Shown piece by piece: positions 46,201 through 58,698 of a stretch of DNA of 64,000 nucleotides. Both the position numbers and the translations under genes were made by a program. Below the pieces are notes generated by a model. It had not been told where the DNA came from. It ran no database searches and saw only the letters and a program-made list of their open reading frames with translations. Origin of the DNA: Sclerotinia nivalis (lineage: Eukaryota > Ascomycota > Leotiomycetes > Helotiales > Sclerotiniaceae); the NCBI GenBank assembly GCA_029531795.1, contig JAPEIS010000004.1, forward strand, positions 1,178,001-1,242,000. The letters are read 5' to 3'. Positions within the stretch are counted from its first letter, which is position 1; the number at the start of each line of letters is the position of its first letter.

Positions 46201-47048
46201 ATACTAATGCTTCATCCACTTTGGACGAAATCGGAATTGGTATCAGGATTACAGTTATTCTATCGAATAGTCAGGTTTCACATCAGGAAATCATCAATAT
46301 TGAAGTGAATCAGCTTGTCTACAATGATGAACTTCTTGGAGTCACTAAAGCAATCGAATATACTAGCTCCATTACTCAATTAGGCGAGAAATTCAAAATC
46401 TACTCAGATAATCAAACCGGATTATACCGATTGAAAATACCCTCTGATGCTCCTAGCCAGATATACCAAATTAGAACAATCAAGGCCACAGAAACTCTCC
46501 TTAGAAAAGGAGCTGAAATCTCCCTTAATTGAATTCCAGGGCATACCTCCGTTGAAGGAAACAAATTGGCCAATGCTTTGACAAAAGAAGCTACAAAACA
46601 AAGATCATCATCAAACGAAACCAGCTTTGCCTCTTTAGGAATGGATATCAAAAGGACGAAATCCGAAGAATGGAATACTCTTCTCTATTCATCTAATTCG
46701 GCCTATTCGAAAATATACCCCTGGAAGACTAGCTCAAAGATCGGAATTCCAGAAAACATTAAGAGAAGCTCTATTAGTGCTTTGTTTCAGCTTAAAATCA
46801 GTCATGGATATTTCAAATCTTACCTACAACGATTCGGAATCTCAGCAAATGATAATTGTAGATGTGGAAAGAGAGAATCTCCTAATCATCTCCTATTCAG
46901 TTGCCCGTTATACAAATCAACAAAAAGAATATTCAAGAAAAACAACCCTACCTCCCGACTTACTATGAAATACCTACTTCACACCAAAACAGGAATCATT
47001 AAGATCCTTGAATTTATCGAGGAAACAAAAATAGCCACCAGATCATAG
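43212..47048 (+). pseudogene. LINE copy C ORF2, complete but stop-ridden
   Basis: One collinear frame with about 20 stops, many in place of Trp or Gln. Endonuclease QEPWVLSNPEKDY (~43325) and TEDFNSHHP (~43655). RT with KIKGKTPGPNGITQEII (~44635), FLDVKGAFDYIS (~45040), QGSPISPILFLIYI (~45220) and YIDDIVIITHSS (~45300). RNase H TIYTNASSTLDEIG (~46195), IYSDNQTG (~46400) and PGHTSVEGNKLANAL (~46538), then the knuckle CRCGKRESPNHLLFSC (~46858). This gives the family's domain order. Confidence 0.85.
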
Positions 47049-47427
47049 CATCTAACTAGGATACAAGAGAATATAGAACAAGAAAGCGAAGGTGAAAAGG
47101 ATGAACTGAGAGAAAATGATTAATTGGATCAATTTGGTCAATTTACCCCTTTATATAGGGTAAATCGTTACAATTTCGAATTATATCACATTTCATTTGT
47201 TATTTTCTTTATTATATACAAGAGTATTTGTAAAGTGGGCTTTGTTCCCCAAAATTAGTTTTCACTTCCCCCATTCAAAAATTAGTAGATTGAAGTTACT
47301 TCAATCTTCCCAAATTGTATTAGCTACAGCCGAATATGGCCAGCAATTCTCCATTTGTTACTTGTTAGAAGCCTATAAAGCTCCTAGCCGTCTTAGATAG
47401 TCTTAGACTCAGTGTAGACGTTAATTT

Positions 47428-47459
<32 letters not shown>

Positions 47460-47468
47460 TAGCCTTTC

Positions 47469-47592
47469 TCAGCTTGAAAGCTCATTCGAAGGAAAATGTT
47501 CGGTCTTCAGATCTACCCTTTTCCCTTCTCCTCTATATACAACTGTACCTGAATGGGAAGGGTATAAACAATCGAAAAAATGGGAATGGCTT
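47469..47592 (+). mobile_element. LINE copy B, continuation
   Basis: TCAGCTTGAAAGCTCATTCG onward aligns with 44470-44600 of copy C, that is, ORF2 between endonuclease and RT. It stops at GGGAATGGCTTGATT where the antisense LINE copy D begins. The rest of copy B was not found. Confidence 0.75.
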
Positions 47593-47980
47593 GATTGATT
47601 GATTGATTGATTAAATTAACGTCTACACTGAGTCTAAGACTATCTAAGACGGCTAGAGGCTCTTACGAACCTCTAACAGATAATATAATGAAGGTAAGCT
47701 GGCTTATAGACCTGGCTAAGTATATGATTTAAATGATTGAGATAAACTCAATCTTTTGAGTTGAATAAGGGAAATGAAAACTAATTCTGAGGAATAATCC
47801 CGTTTTACAAATGCTGAAGTATATTATAGAGATAACAAAAGAAATAATATTTATTTAAAATTGTAGAAGGATTTACATTCTTCTTTCAATTTCATCATTC
47901 GTTTCTTCTTTTGTTCCTTTTGCTTCTTCTGTTCTTTTTGCTTCTACCTCTTCTTTTTCTCCTTGTGTTTGTTTGAGATA

Positions 47981-50900
47981 TCATGATCTAATAGCTATTC
48001 TTGTTGTATTGATGAATTCAAGGGTTTTGATTGTTCCTGTTTTGGTATGAAGTAGGTATTTCATAGTGAATCTGGACGATGGATTATTTTCTTTGAGTTT
48101 TCTTTTTGCTTTCTTATATAAAGGGCAGCTGAGTAATAAATGATCAGAAGTTTCTCTTTTTCCATATCTACATTTATCATTTGCCGAGATTCCAAAGCGT
48201 TGTAAATATGATTTGAAGTATTTGTGATCAATCTTTAATTGGAAAAGGGTACTGATGATATTTCTTTTGATATTCCCTGGGATACCGATTTTTGAGCTGG
48301 TTTTCCAAGGGTAAGTTTTTGTATATGATGATGATGATTGTCGGGGGTTGTTTGTATTGAGAAGGATAATCCAATTTTCAGATTTCGTTCTTTTGATATC
48401 CATTTCTAATGAGGCAAAGTTAGTTTCGTTCGATGATGATCTTAGTTTTGTAGCTTCTTTTGCAAGGGCATCGGCTAGTTCGTTTCCTTCTACCGAGGTA
48501 TGCCTAGGGATCCAATTGAGGGAGATCTCGGCTCTTTTCCTTATGAGAGTTTCTGTGGCCTTGATTGCTTTGATTTGGTATGTTTGATTAGGAGCATCCG
48601 AAGGTGTTTTCAATCGGTAAAGTCCGGTCTGATTATCAGAGTAGATCTTGAATTTCTGGCTTGATTGAGCTATGGAACTTGTGTATTCGATTGCTTTTGT
48701 GACTTCAAGAAGTTCATTATTATATACTAATTGATTTATATCAATATTGAGTGTTTCTTTGTGAAGAACTTGATCGCTAGCCGAAATAGCGACGATCCCG
48801 ATTCCTACTTTTATCCCTTTTAAGGTTGACGAAGTATTTGTATATATAATGATGGTGTTTTTGCTTTTATATTTGAAAGCTAGATTGTATATGATTGCAG
48901 CATCTTCTTTGGGTAGTTTGTTGATATTGATTTTGTATGGAATATCCCTTTTCCAAAAGGGGAAGTGGAAGTGATCAATTTTTTCTAAAACGAGGGAATC
49001 GTATTCTTCTTTGATTGAATTATTGATTCTTTTGAGTTGAGTGGGTTTTGAATACTTTCTTTGTGGAGTAGAAATCGTATTCTGATTCTTCTTTTCAGCA
49101 ATTAGCTTCGATATAATTTGATTGATTGGATGTGACCGGGAGATTTTTAATAATCTGAAAGCATATTGCTTTATTCCAGCATTTAATCTGACTTCTGGAG
49201 GGCAAAGGATTGCTTCTACTTCCATTGGTTTGATAGGTGAGGTTTTGAAGACCCCTAGAATCTTGCGAAGAGCTAGGTTCTGAATTGATTGAAGAGTTTT
49301 CTTGAATTGAATTTGACCTTTTCATTAAATGATAGAACTGTAATCGGCTATATTGGTTATGCAAGCTATATATAATTGTCTCATAGCTTTGGGATTAAGT
49401 TCTTTCTCAGTATTAGCTAGCCTAGCCATTCAATAGAACGAGACTTTGGCTTGAGTAGTTCTGATTGTAATGTGTTGCTTGAAGCTAAGGTTAGGATCGA
49501 ATTATATATTTAATCATCTGATTAGTGTCGAAGGTTGAACAATCTTGAGATTGGGTAGCTTGATCGGAGCGTCTTTTGTGTATTTGGATGTGGAGAAATG
49601 CATTAGTTCTGTTTTTGCTAAATCGAATTGGATGGTGTTTTTCTCATTAAGAGTATAGATGTTTGTAGCTGCTTTTTCGAGAGTGAGAATATTCTTTTTC
49701 TAGTTGGTAGAGTGAGTGATCAAGGCTATATCATCAATATATGAAAGAAATCCAATTGAGTTTGATTGAAAGAGATCTCGAATATAGATTAAGAAGAGGA
49801 TTGGTGATATAGGGCTTCCTTGGGGGATTCCAGTATTGATTGGTTTGAACGACTCTGTTTGAGTATCGAATGCGAGTTTGAGTAGTCTTTCTTTCAGAAA
49901 TGATGAGATCTAAGTTATGAGACTAATTGGAAGATATAATTTCTTGCAGATATCTAAAAGTCGGTTTTTGGATATATAATCGAAAGCTCCTTTAATATCC
50001 AAAAAGAGAGCTGAGGTTTTCTTTTGGATTCTTGAGTTTCTTTCGATTTCTGTAGTAAGTAGAAGAACTGTATTAATTGTTGATTTCTTTTGTTTATCAT
50101 CCATTTGAGAGTGGTGAAGCAATTTCGTTGTTTCAGTTAGATAACTAAGTTTTTGAGTTAGGATTCTTTCGTTTATCTTGTCTAAACAGTTGAGAAGAAT
50201 AATAACTCTGTATGCTTTTGGAATAGAATAGTCTGGTTTTGAGGGTTTCTTGAGTATAGCTTCTGTAGCTTGTTTCCAACAAGAAGGGTGATACCCGAGA
50301 TTGATTAAATTGCTGAATAAAGTGAAGAAAGTTGTGGGGATTGCTTTGTAGGCTTGGATGATGATTTCCTGAGTAATTCCGTTTGGATCAGGAGTCTTTC
50401 CTTTTATCTTGGTTGAGCAAGCATTAAAAAGTTCACTTTCGGTGAGTTTGGGCTAATCCTATTTATTCGATTGTTTGTACCCTTCTTATATGGGTGCTGA
50501 AGTAATTGGGGGGGGAGGGAACAAGGTTGATCTGAATGCCGAACATTTTCCTTCGAATGAGCTTTCGAGTTGAGAAGGGCTGGAACGGATATTCGGGATC
50601 CTTTCAGTTTGAAGATCTTTTGTGTAGGACATTGCTTTGAAAATCGTTTGAGTATCCTTCTTTTCAAGAAATTCATTCCAATGATTCTTTTTAGCTGTTT
50701 TGATAGCTTGAAAGTAATGATTTCTTGCCGATTGATAGATCTTCTTGAACATATCGTCCTCGGGGTATTGTTTGGAGGTATCGTAAGCCGATGCGAGACG
50801 TTTCCGAAGGGCTTTCAACTCAGTGGACCACCAAGGCTTCGCTTTCTTGGTTGTTTTGAGTTTCGGAATACTGGCTTTCGCTGATCTAGTGATAATTTGA

Positions 50901-51829
50901 GTGAATTCTTTAGCAGCTTCGTCGAGTGTTTTTACTAGTTGGCTTTGATCATTCAGGGCATCAAGGGAATCGGATTCTAGAATAGAAAGATCGAGGTAAT
51001 CCTTGGAGTTCAGGATTATGGATGTCGAAATTTCTGTTTTGAGTATTGAGGTGAATTTATCCCAATCTGCTCGCTTTGTATTGTATCTTGACAACGGGAC
51101 TTGTTGTATAAAAGGCGATATACCTTTCACCTCGAACATAACCCCTAAATGATCTGATTCAAGATCAGGGAGAACTTGCCAATCAAGTATATTAAGTGAT
51201 ATAGCTTCCGTAGTTAAAGTGAGATCTAGCACACTTGGGTTTGTCATATTCGTTCGATAAAATGTGCTAATACCTGGTTCATTCATAATTGTAAGGTTAT
51301 GGTCTTCAAACCACTCAGCTAATTGATCAGCGTTTGAACTTTTGTTCGAAAAAGGGTCCCACCATAGGTGATGGGAATTGAAATCTCCGACAAGGATGGT
51401 ATGATAAGAAAGAGAGGTATTGAAAAGGTATCATTCAATGGTATGTCCTTTTTCTTTCGCTTGATCGGCTTCGTTGTAGATATTTAGGAGTTGGACTGTG
51501 TGATTTCCCTCTGAAATATCGATAATTTGCATATCAGGGTCTTTTGGGGAATCGGGAGCTAAAGCGACTAATGGCTTAAAGCTTTTCGAGATATAAGTTA
51601 AGGTGCGGGGACGGAGGTTTGAAGGGTGGTTTGGGAAGAGTTGAGTAAAACTGGAATGTGCAATCGATCTAGTAGACAAGTAATCTTTCTCAGGATTTGA
51701 GAGGATCCACGGTTCTTGAATGAGTATCAGATCGATATTAAGTTCCAAGGCCAATTGAAGAGCACTCTTGGTAGCTTGAGGACTCTTATTTAAGTTAATT
51801 TGAAGGATACGAATATCGTTGTATAACAT
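47981..51829 (-). pseudogene. LINE copy D ORF2
   Basis: Starts MLYNDIRILQINLNKSPQAT, overlapping the ORF1 stop (TAATG). Endonuclease ILIQEPWILSNPEK and the open block 51286-50486 through SDHLGVMFEVKG and KAKPWWSTELKAL. RT around 50400-49600 with FLDIKGAFDYIS and a YIDD-type box near 49740, broken by several stops. The RNase H/C-terminal part (49225-47981) is an uninterrupted 414-codon frame containing IYTNTSSTLKGIK, IYSDNQTG, WIPRHTSVEGNELADAL and CRYGKRETSDHLLLSC. The first Cys-pair partner is Tyr, and Arg replaces Gly in the usual PGH. Confidence 0.8.
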
Positions 51830-53330
51830 TAATTAGGTTTCTTCGTAGTTGCTTAGTATATTTCATAGATTTTCGAGTTTGCTTTATGCTTTCCTTGACA
51901 ATTGGTATATTTAATTACAAGATATTGGTATGGTTTGCCTTTTGTTTGGCAGATTATACAGAAGTGACCGGTTGTAGAGTGTTTGTTGTTACAGAGCCTG
52001 TAAGCAGGGGGTTTTTTGCAATATGATTCTTGATGGCCAAATCCTTGGCATTTTTGACATTGAGAGCTTGGAGAAGAAGAGTAGAATTTTTCTACTCTTA
52101 TATTGATTTCTGTGATATATAGTCTTTTTCGGATAACCAATTCAGCTTCTCTTTCGGTAGCAAAAGCAATAACTATTGTTCCCTCTTTTTGAATCAATCA
52201 TTTGATTACCGAAGTAAGTCAATAAGGAGTTTCTATTAAGGAAAGACCAATATTGAAGGTTTTGATCTTATTTTTGATAAGATCTATACCTTTAGACCCT
52301 GAGAATTCCTTTATAAGGATTTTGTAAATAATCACTTTGTGTTAGGTTTGATCCTTTTGAATCCTTTCGAATTTTAAGAACTGATTCCAAATTGATATCT
52401 TTTCTAGAAGGAATTGAAAGATAAATGAATCATTAGTAATTATAATAATATTGTTATTGACAGAAATAGTAATAGCTGAGATAACGGAACCTTTGATTCC
52501 GGTTTTCATGAATGCTTCGTTCATTTGGTTTTTCATTATAAAGAAGAAAAGGAATCTGGATTGGGAATAAGGGGATTGATAAGAATTAAACATTTGTTTG
52601 AATCATCTTCCTTCTTTTATGATTTTTCCAAAGGATTTTGTTTATTGGTTTTGTTTTTGGAGATGATATTCTATTCGTTGGTTTTTATAGCTGAAGTATA
52701 GCTAGTATTGTTGGGTATAGAAGGTTTTTTCCCAATAATGAGAGGAGTAGATTGATTAGAGAGATCGACTAAGTGGTTTGCTTGTGTTTCGATTTTTCTG
52801 GTGGCAATTTCGAGATAATTGATTTGAGAAGTAATGATATTGGAAGCCTTCGAAAGTTTCCCTTTTTCAAGGTATTCTCTGAAGATTTCGATTAGATCTA
52901 GGACCTTAGATTATTCTTCGAAGGATTTCTCTAATGATGCTGTTAGAATTAGAAGATCTCTAGCTTCTTCAATCGCTTGTTTAACAGATGATGACTTGAT
53001 TCCGGAATTGATTGATTATCAGCATCGTTTGTTATTAATTTTGAAGGGGATAGATTTGTCAGGGGATCGGAAGGGATCATCTGAACTGAGAATATCTAGC
53101 TGCCTTTGCGAATTGAAGAATTGGGCTGGGGTAGGACTCAAGAGATTGGGTGATTTTTGTATTGTAAAGGGGTTTCTGGATGGGGGGATTGAATCTATAA
53201 TAAAGGGACTGGATGTTGGAGAGTCTAGCATCACTATTACTCGTAGGGGAGTAGGTTCAGGAGATGATTTAAAGGATCCTTCCATCGGAGAGTCCATTAT
53301 TAGATTTGATAAACCTATCAGAACCTTATA
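51829..53330 (-). pseudogene. LINE copy D ORF1
   Basis: Recognisable N-terminal Ser/Pro-rich part (53297-53019), LDLIEIF..YLEKGKL block, and the knuckle region (52197-51853) with CQKCQGFGHQESYC. Second and third knuckles have Cys-to-Tyr or similar losses. Several stops and frameshifts lie between 52900 and 52200, where sequence diverges most from the other copies. Confidence 0.75.
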
Positions 53331-53982
53331 TACTCAATAAGAAGAAGAGTTGAAAGAAATTGGAAAGAGTTTTTATGCGAATTTTCGTATAAGTTTCGTG
53401 TTTTGAGCGGCGACGACAGTATCACAACAACTACTAGGCCGATTCACTTGGGAACAATTGGAATGGATTTTGGGAGTATTTCTTTATTAAATAAAGGGAA
53501 GAACTGGTCGTATTTCGAAGAAATTTTATTCTTCGAAATTTGTTGTGTCTGTACGGACCGCTGATTGATTGATTGATTGATTGATTAAATTAACGTCTAC
53601 ACTGAGTCTAAGACTATCTAAGACGGCTAGAAGCTTTGTAGGCTCCTAACAAATAACAACTGGTGAAATGCTGGCCGTATTAGGCTGTAGCTAGTACAAT
53701 TTGGAGAGATTGAGATAACCTCAATCTACTAATTTTGAATAGAGGAAGTGAAAACTAATCCTGGGGAATAAAGCCCGCTTTACAAATACTCTTGTATATA
53801 ATAAAGAAAATAACAAATGAAATATGATATAAATCGAAATTGGAACGATTTACCCCGTATAGAGGGGTAAATTGATCAAAATAACTAAATTGATCAAATT
53901 GATCCAATTAACCATTTTCTCCTGGTTCACCCCTTTTTCCTCCGTCTTCTTGTTCTATATCCTCTTGCATTCTAGCAAGATG

Positions 53983-56900
53983 CTATGGTCTGGTGGCTAT
54001 TTTTGTTGTTTCGATAAATTCGAGGGTTTTGATGATTCCTATTTTGGTGTGAAGTAGATATTTCATAGAAAGTCGAGAGGTAGGATTGTTTGTTTTGAGT
54101 ATTCTTCTAGTTGATTTGTATAAAGAGCAATTGAGAAGAAGATGATCTGGGGATTCTTTCTTTCTATATCTACAATTATCATTTGATGAGATTCCGAATC
54201 GTTGTAAGTAGGATTTGAAGTATCCGTGACCGATTTTAAATTGAAACAAAGCGCTAATAGAACTTCTCTTGGTGTTTTCTGGAATTCCGATCTTTGAGTT
54301 AGTTTTCCAAAAGTATATTTTCGAATAGATTGATTTGGATGAATTAAGAAAGGATTTCCATTCCTCGGATTTCGTCCTTTTGATATCCATTCCCAATAAA
54401 GCAAAACTGGTTTTGTTTGATGATGATCTTTGTTTTGTAGTTTTTTTTACCAAAGCATTAGTCAATTCGTTTCTTTCAACAGAGGTATGCTTTAGAACCC
54501 AATTAAAGGAGATTTCAATTCCTTTTCTAAAAAGAGTTTCTGTAGCTTTGATTGCTCTAATTTGGCATATCTAACCAGGAGCATTAGAGAATGTTTTCAA
54601 TCGGTATAATCCGGCTTGATTGTCTGAGTAGATTTTGAATTTTTCGTTTAGTTGAACAATGGAACTAGTATATTCGATTGCTTTAGTGATTCCAAAAAGT
54701 TCATTATTATAGACAAACTGATTCATTCTAATATTGATGGTTTTTTGATATAAAACCTAACCATTCGATAAAATAACTGTAATCCCGATTCCAATTCCAA
54801 TTCTATCCAAAGTAAATGAGGCATCAGTATATATTGTAATGATATTTTTGTATTTGTATTTGAATGTAAGGTTATAAACAATTGCAGTATCCTCCTTTGC
54901 TAGCTTGCTGATATTGACTTTGTATAGAGTATCCCTTTTTCAAAAAGAAAAGTGAAAATAATCGATTTTCTTTAGAATCAAAGGATCGATATCTTCTTCG
55001 ATTGAATTTGTGATCTTTTCAAGCTGAGTAGGTTTAGGTAGTTTTCTTCGAGAGGTTATTATCGAGCTCTGATTTCCTTTTTCAGTAATCAATCTTTTGG
55101 AAATTAGATTAATAGAGTGGGAAGGTAAGATTTTCAATAATCTGAAAGTATATTGTCTAATTCCAATATTTAATTTGATTTCCAAAGGGCACAAAGCAGC
55201 TTCCACTTTTATTGGTTTTATTGGAGAAGTTTTGAATACTTTTAGTATCTTTCGAAAAACGAGATTCTGGAGTAATTGAAGAATCTTTTTGAATTGGGCT
55301 TGATCTTTCCATCAAATGATTGATCTGTAATCAGTTATACTAGTAATATATACTATATAGAGTTGCCTTAAAGCTTTAGGATTAAATCCTTTCTTAATAT
55401 TAGCTAATCTGGCCATTTGATAGAAAGAGGCTTTAACTTGAATAGCTCGGATTGTAATATATTATTTGAAATTAAGGCCGGGATCGAACCAAATACCTAA
55501 CCATCTAACTAATATTGAGGGTTGTATAATCTCAGAATTTGGAAGTTTGATTGAAGTGTCTTTTGTATATTTGAAGGTGGAGAAGTGCATTAGCTCCGTT
55601 TTTGCTAAATCGAATTGAATAGCGTTTTTCTCATCAAGAATATAGATCTGTTTCGCTGCTTTTTCGAAAAAGATAATATTCTTTTTCCAGCTTAAGGAAT
55701 AAATGATCAAAACTATATTATCAATATATAAGAGATTGATTGATTGATTGATTTAATTAACGTTCACACTGAGTCAAAGACTATCTAGGACGGTTAAGAG
55801 CTCAATCGAGCTTTTAACAGATGGCTATGGGTAGTGCTATCTAAATAGTATACAGGTTTGTATATATTTTTGATGGGGGAAGTGAAAACTAATATTGGGG
55901 AGCAAAGCCCGACCTCTATATGGTATCGTATATAAAGATAAAAATATCAATCAAAGTATTACATTTATAATTTTCCAAATCCGATCCCTTTATCAATCAA
56001 ATCCAAACAATTTTTCTTTATATCAATTTTTTGTTCTGTTTGTAACTTCCTAACAATCATGCCTTGCCTAATATCGATTTTATAGAATTTTCCAAATTAT
56101 GGGGATATTGATCCTACAAGGTATCCTAATCCTATATATAGTATATCCTCCACTGAATTCTATAGCAGATATGTTATTAGCTTGGATCGTTTCATACAGT
56201 TTCTCCAAATATATAAATTGTTGTTGTTTTGATTCGAATCGAAGGAGGTAAAGTCTGAACCTTAAAATCGAATTTGATAAATCGCGCCTGATACTTCAAA
56301 GGGATCTTGAAGATGATTTTGTAGTATATTGTTGTAAATGATAATATTGTCCTTTGTTTCGTAATAAAAGTAGTATTGTAGAAAACACAATCCGATAATG
56401 CGATTGTCAAAAAACCGAAATCTAGCCTTTGCTATCAGCCAACTCGGAAGCAAAAAACATCGCGATCGGATACCTCTTCTTCTTCCAATTACTACGATTT
56501 TATCAAATGATTCAAACTTAGCTTTACAAACTCTAATAATTAAATAAAAGAACTAAAGATTCGTAGAGGACACCGCGTACAAATATTGAATCTTGTCCTT
56601 TAATATACAAAAGATATTCAACCGAATTCGATTGAAAAAGATCTCGAATATAGATTAGGAAGAGGATTGGTGAGATTGGACTTTCTTGAGGGATTCCGGT
56701 GTTGATTAATTTAAAAACTTCGGTTTGATTATCAAACGAAAGTTTGAGTAATCTTTCTTCCAAAAATGATGAAATCTATGTAATAAGATTAATTGGGAGA
56801 TTGAGGTTCTTGTAGATATCTAAAAATCGATTCTTGAATATATAATCGAAGGCCCCTTTAACATCTAGGAAAAAAGTTGAGGTTTTCTTTTTGATTCTTG

Positions 56901-58698
56901 TATTTCTTTCGATTTCGGTGGTGAGCAAGATTGCTGTATCGATGGTTGATTTCTTTTGTCTTTTGCCCATTTGGGAATAATACAATAGATTTGTAGTTTC
57001 GGCTAGAAAGCTAAACCTCTGAGCTAGAATTCTTTCATTAATTTTGTTTAAATAATTGAAAAGGGCAATAACCCTATAAGCTTTTGGAATAATATAATCT
57101 GATTTCGAAGGTTTCTTGAGTATCGCTCTTGTAGTTTGTTTTCAATAAAAAGGATGGTAATCAAGATTAATCAGATTGCTAAAAAGGATAAAGAAAGCTT
57201 TTGGGATTGTTTTATAAGTTCGAATAATGATCTCCTGAATGATTCCATTTGGGCCCGAACTCTTTCCTTTGATTTTAATTGAATAAATATTAAAGAGTTC
57301 ATTTTCCATATATTTAGATTAATCGGACTTTTTCGATTGTTTATATCCTTCCCATTTGAGTATTGTAGTACTTGGAGGGGGAAGGAATAGAACAAATCTG
57401 AAAGCTGAGCATTTCCCTTCGAAAAAGCTTTCGAATTGAAAGGAATTGGATCGGATATTCGGAATCCTTTCGGTTTGAAGATTTTTCGTATATAATATTG
57501 CCTTAAAAATCGTTTAGATATCCTCTTTTTCTAGGAATTCGTTCCAATGATTCTTTTTCGCTGTTTTGATAGCTTGAAAATAATGATTCCTTGCTGATTG
57601 ATATATTTTCTTGAATATATCGTCTTCAAAGTATCGTTTAGTATTTTCATATTCATTTACAAATCGTTTCCGAAGAGTTTTCAGCTCTAAAGACCATCAG
57701 GGCTTTGCCCTTTTGGTTGACTTGATTTTCGGTATACTGATTTCAGCCGAATTGATGATTATTCGAGTGAATTCTATTGCAGCTTTATCCAGTGTTTGTA
57801 TTTGCTAGTTTTTGTCGAGAAGAGAATCAAGTGAATTGGATTCTAAAGTAATAATATTGAAATAATCATTAGAATTCAGGATAGTTGAAGACGATAGCTT
57901 TGATTCGAGGGTGTTTGTAAATTTGTTCCAATCTGTTTGTTTTGTATTGAATCTTGTTAACGAAACGATATTTATTGAACGAATTCCGGTACTTTTAATT
58001 TCAAATAAGATTTCTAAATGATCTGATCTAAGATCAGGAAGAATTTGCCAATCAATAATATTGAAGAATATCACTTCAGTAGTTAAAGTAAAATCAAGAA
58101 TGTTTGAATTTGTTATATTTGTTCGATAGAAGATACTAATCCCTGTTTTATTAAAAAGGGTAAGATTGTGATCTTTAAACTATTTGGTTAATTGGTCGGT
58201 ATTAAAACTTTTATTAGAAAAGGGATTCTATTAAAAATGATGAGAATTAAAATCTTCTGTGAGAATGGTATAATGAGTGAAAGGGATATTGAAGAGGTAT
58301 TTTTCGATAGTATAGCCTTTCTTTTGAGCTTGATCGGCTTTGTTATATATATTAAATAATTGGGTTGTATGATTTCTCTGAGTGATATCAATGATTTGGA
58401 TATCTGGGTTTTTTGAAGAATTGAATACTAAGGCTACTAACGGTTTGTAACCTTTCGAAATGTAGATTATTATACAAGGACGAAGGTTCGAAGGATTATT
58501 AGGAAGAAGTTGAAAGTAGCTGGAATAAACGATCGATTTAGTTGAAGAATAATCTTTTTCGGGATTCGAAAGGATCCAGGGTTCTTGAATAATTATAAAA
58601 TCGATATTAAATTCTAAAGCAAGTTGAAAAACGCTTTCGGTAACTTGAGAGCTTTTGTTTAAATTGATTTGAAGAATGTATATATTATTGTACAGCAT
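53983..58698 (-). pseudogene. LINE copy E ORF2, split by copy F
   Basis: Endonuclease part 58698-57800 (IIIQEPWILSNPEKDY, TEDFNSHHF, DLRSDHLEILFEIK), RT part 57400-56603 with FLDVKGAFDYIF and QESPISPILFLIYI. It resumes at 55734 with the catalytic region and RNase H (54465-53983 open, 160 codons). Many stops. Confidence 0.8.
55735..56602 (-). mobile_element. SINE-like nonautonomous LINE-tailed element, copy F
   Basis: Antisense insertion in copy E with near-duplicate flanks (AATATATAAGAG on the left, AATATACAAAAG on the right). The minus-strand head GGACAAGATTCAATA... matches the head of copy G, starts at the equivalent base, and shares RVCKAKFESFDK-type sequence downstream. The 3' end is the LINE family 2 hairpin (55791-55818) and (AATC)n. 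Length ~870 bp versus 1081 for copy G; the central parts differ. Confidence 0.6.

Larger units (their letters stand above)
41475..47468 (+). mobile_element. LINE family 2, copy C, full length, inserted in copy B
   Basis: 5' end at about ACCCACAACAAATTTCG, ORF1, ORF2, ~410 bp of 3' untranslated sequence with a hairpin (47366-47394) and an (AATC)n tail to 47460. The 14-bp duplication CAATCTAGCCTTTC lies at 41461-41474 and 47455-47468 and partly merges with the tail. It is more mutated than copy B although it inserted later, consistent with decay that continued after insertion. Confidence 0.85.
47593..53552 (-). mobile_element. LINE family 2, copy D, full length, least mutated
   Basis: Antisense: (GATT)n at the left is the reverse of the (AATC)n tail, hairpin at 47651-47677, ORF2 ending 47981, ORF1 start near 53320, 5' end near TGTCTGTACGGACCGCT. 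Higher GC and longer open frames than the other copies mark it as the youngest or least RIP-affected. Copy E's tail begins directly after its 5' end. Confidence 0.85.
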
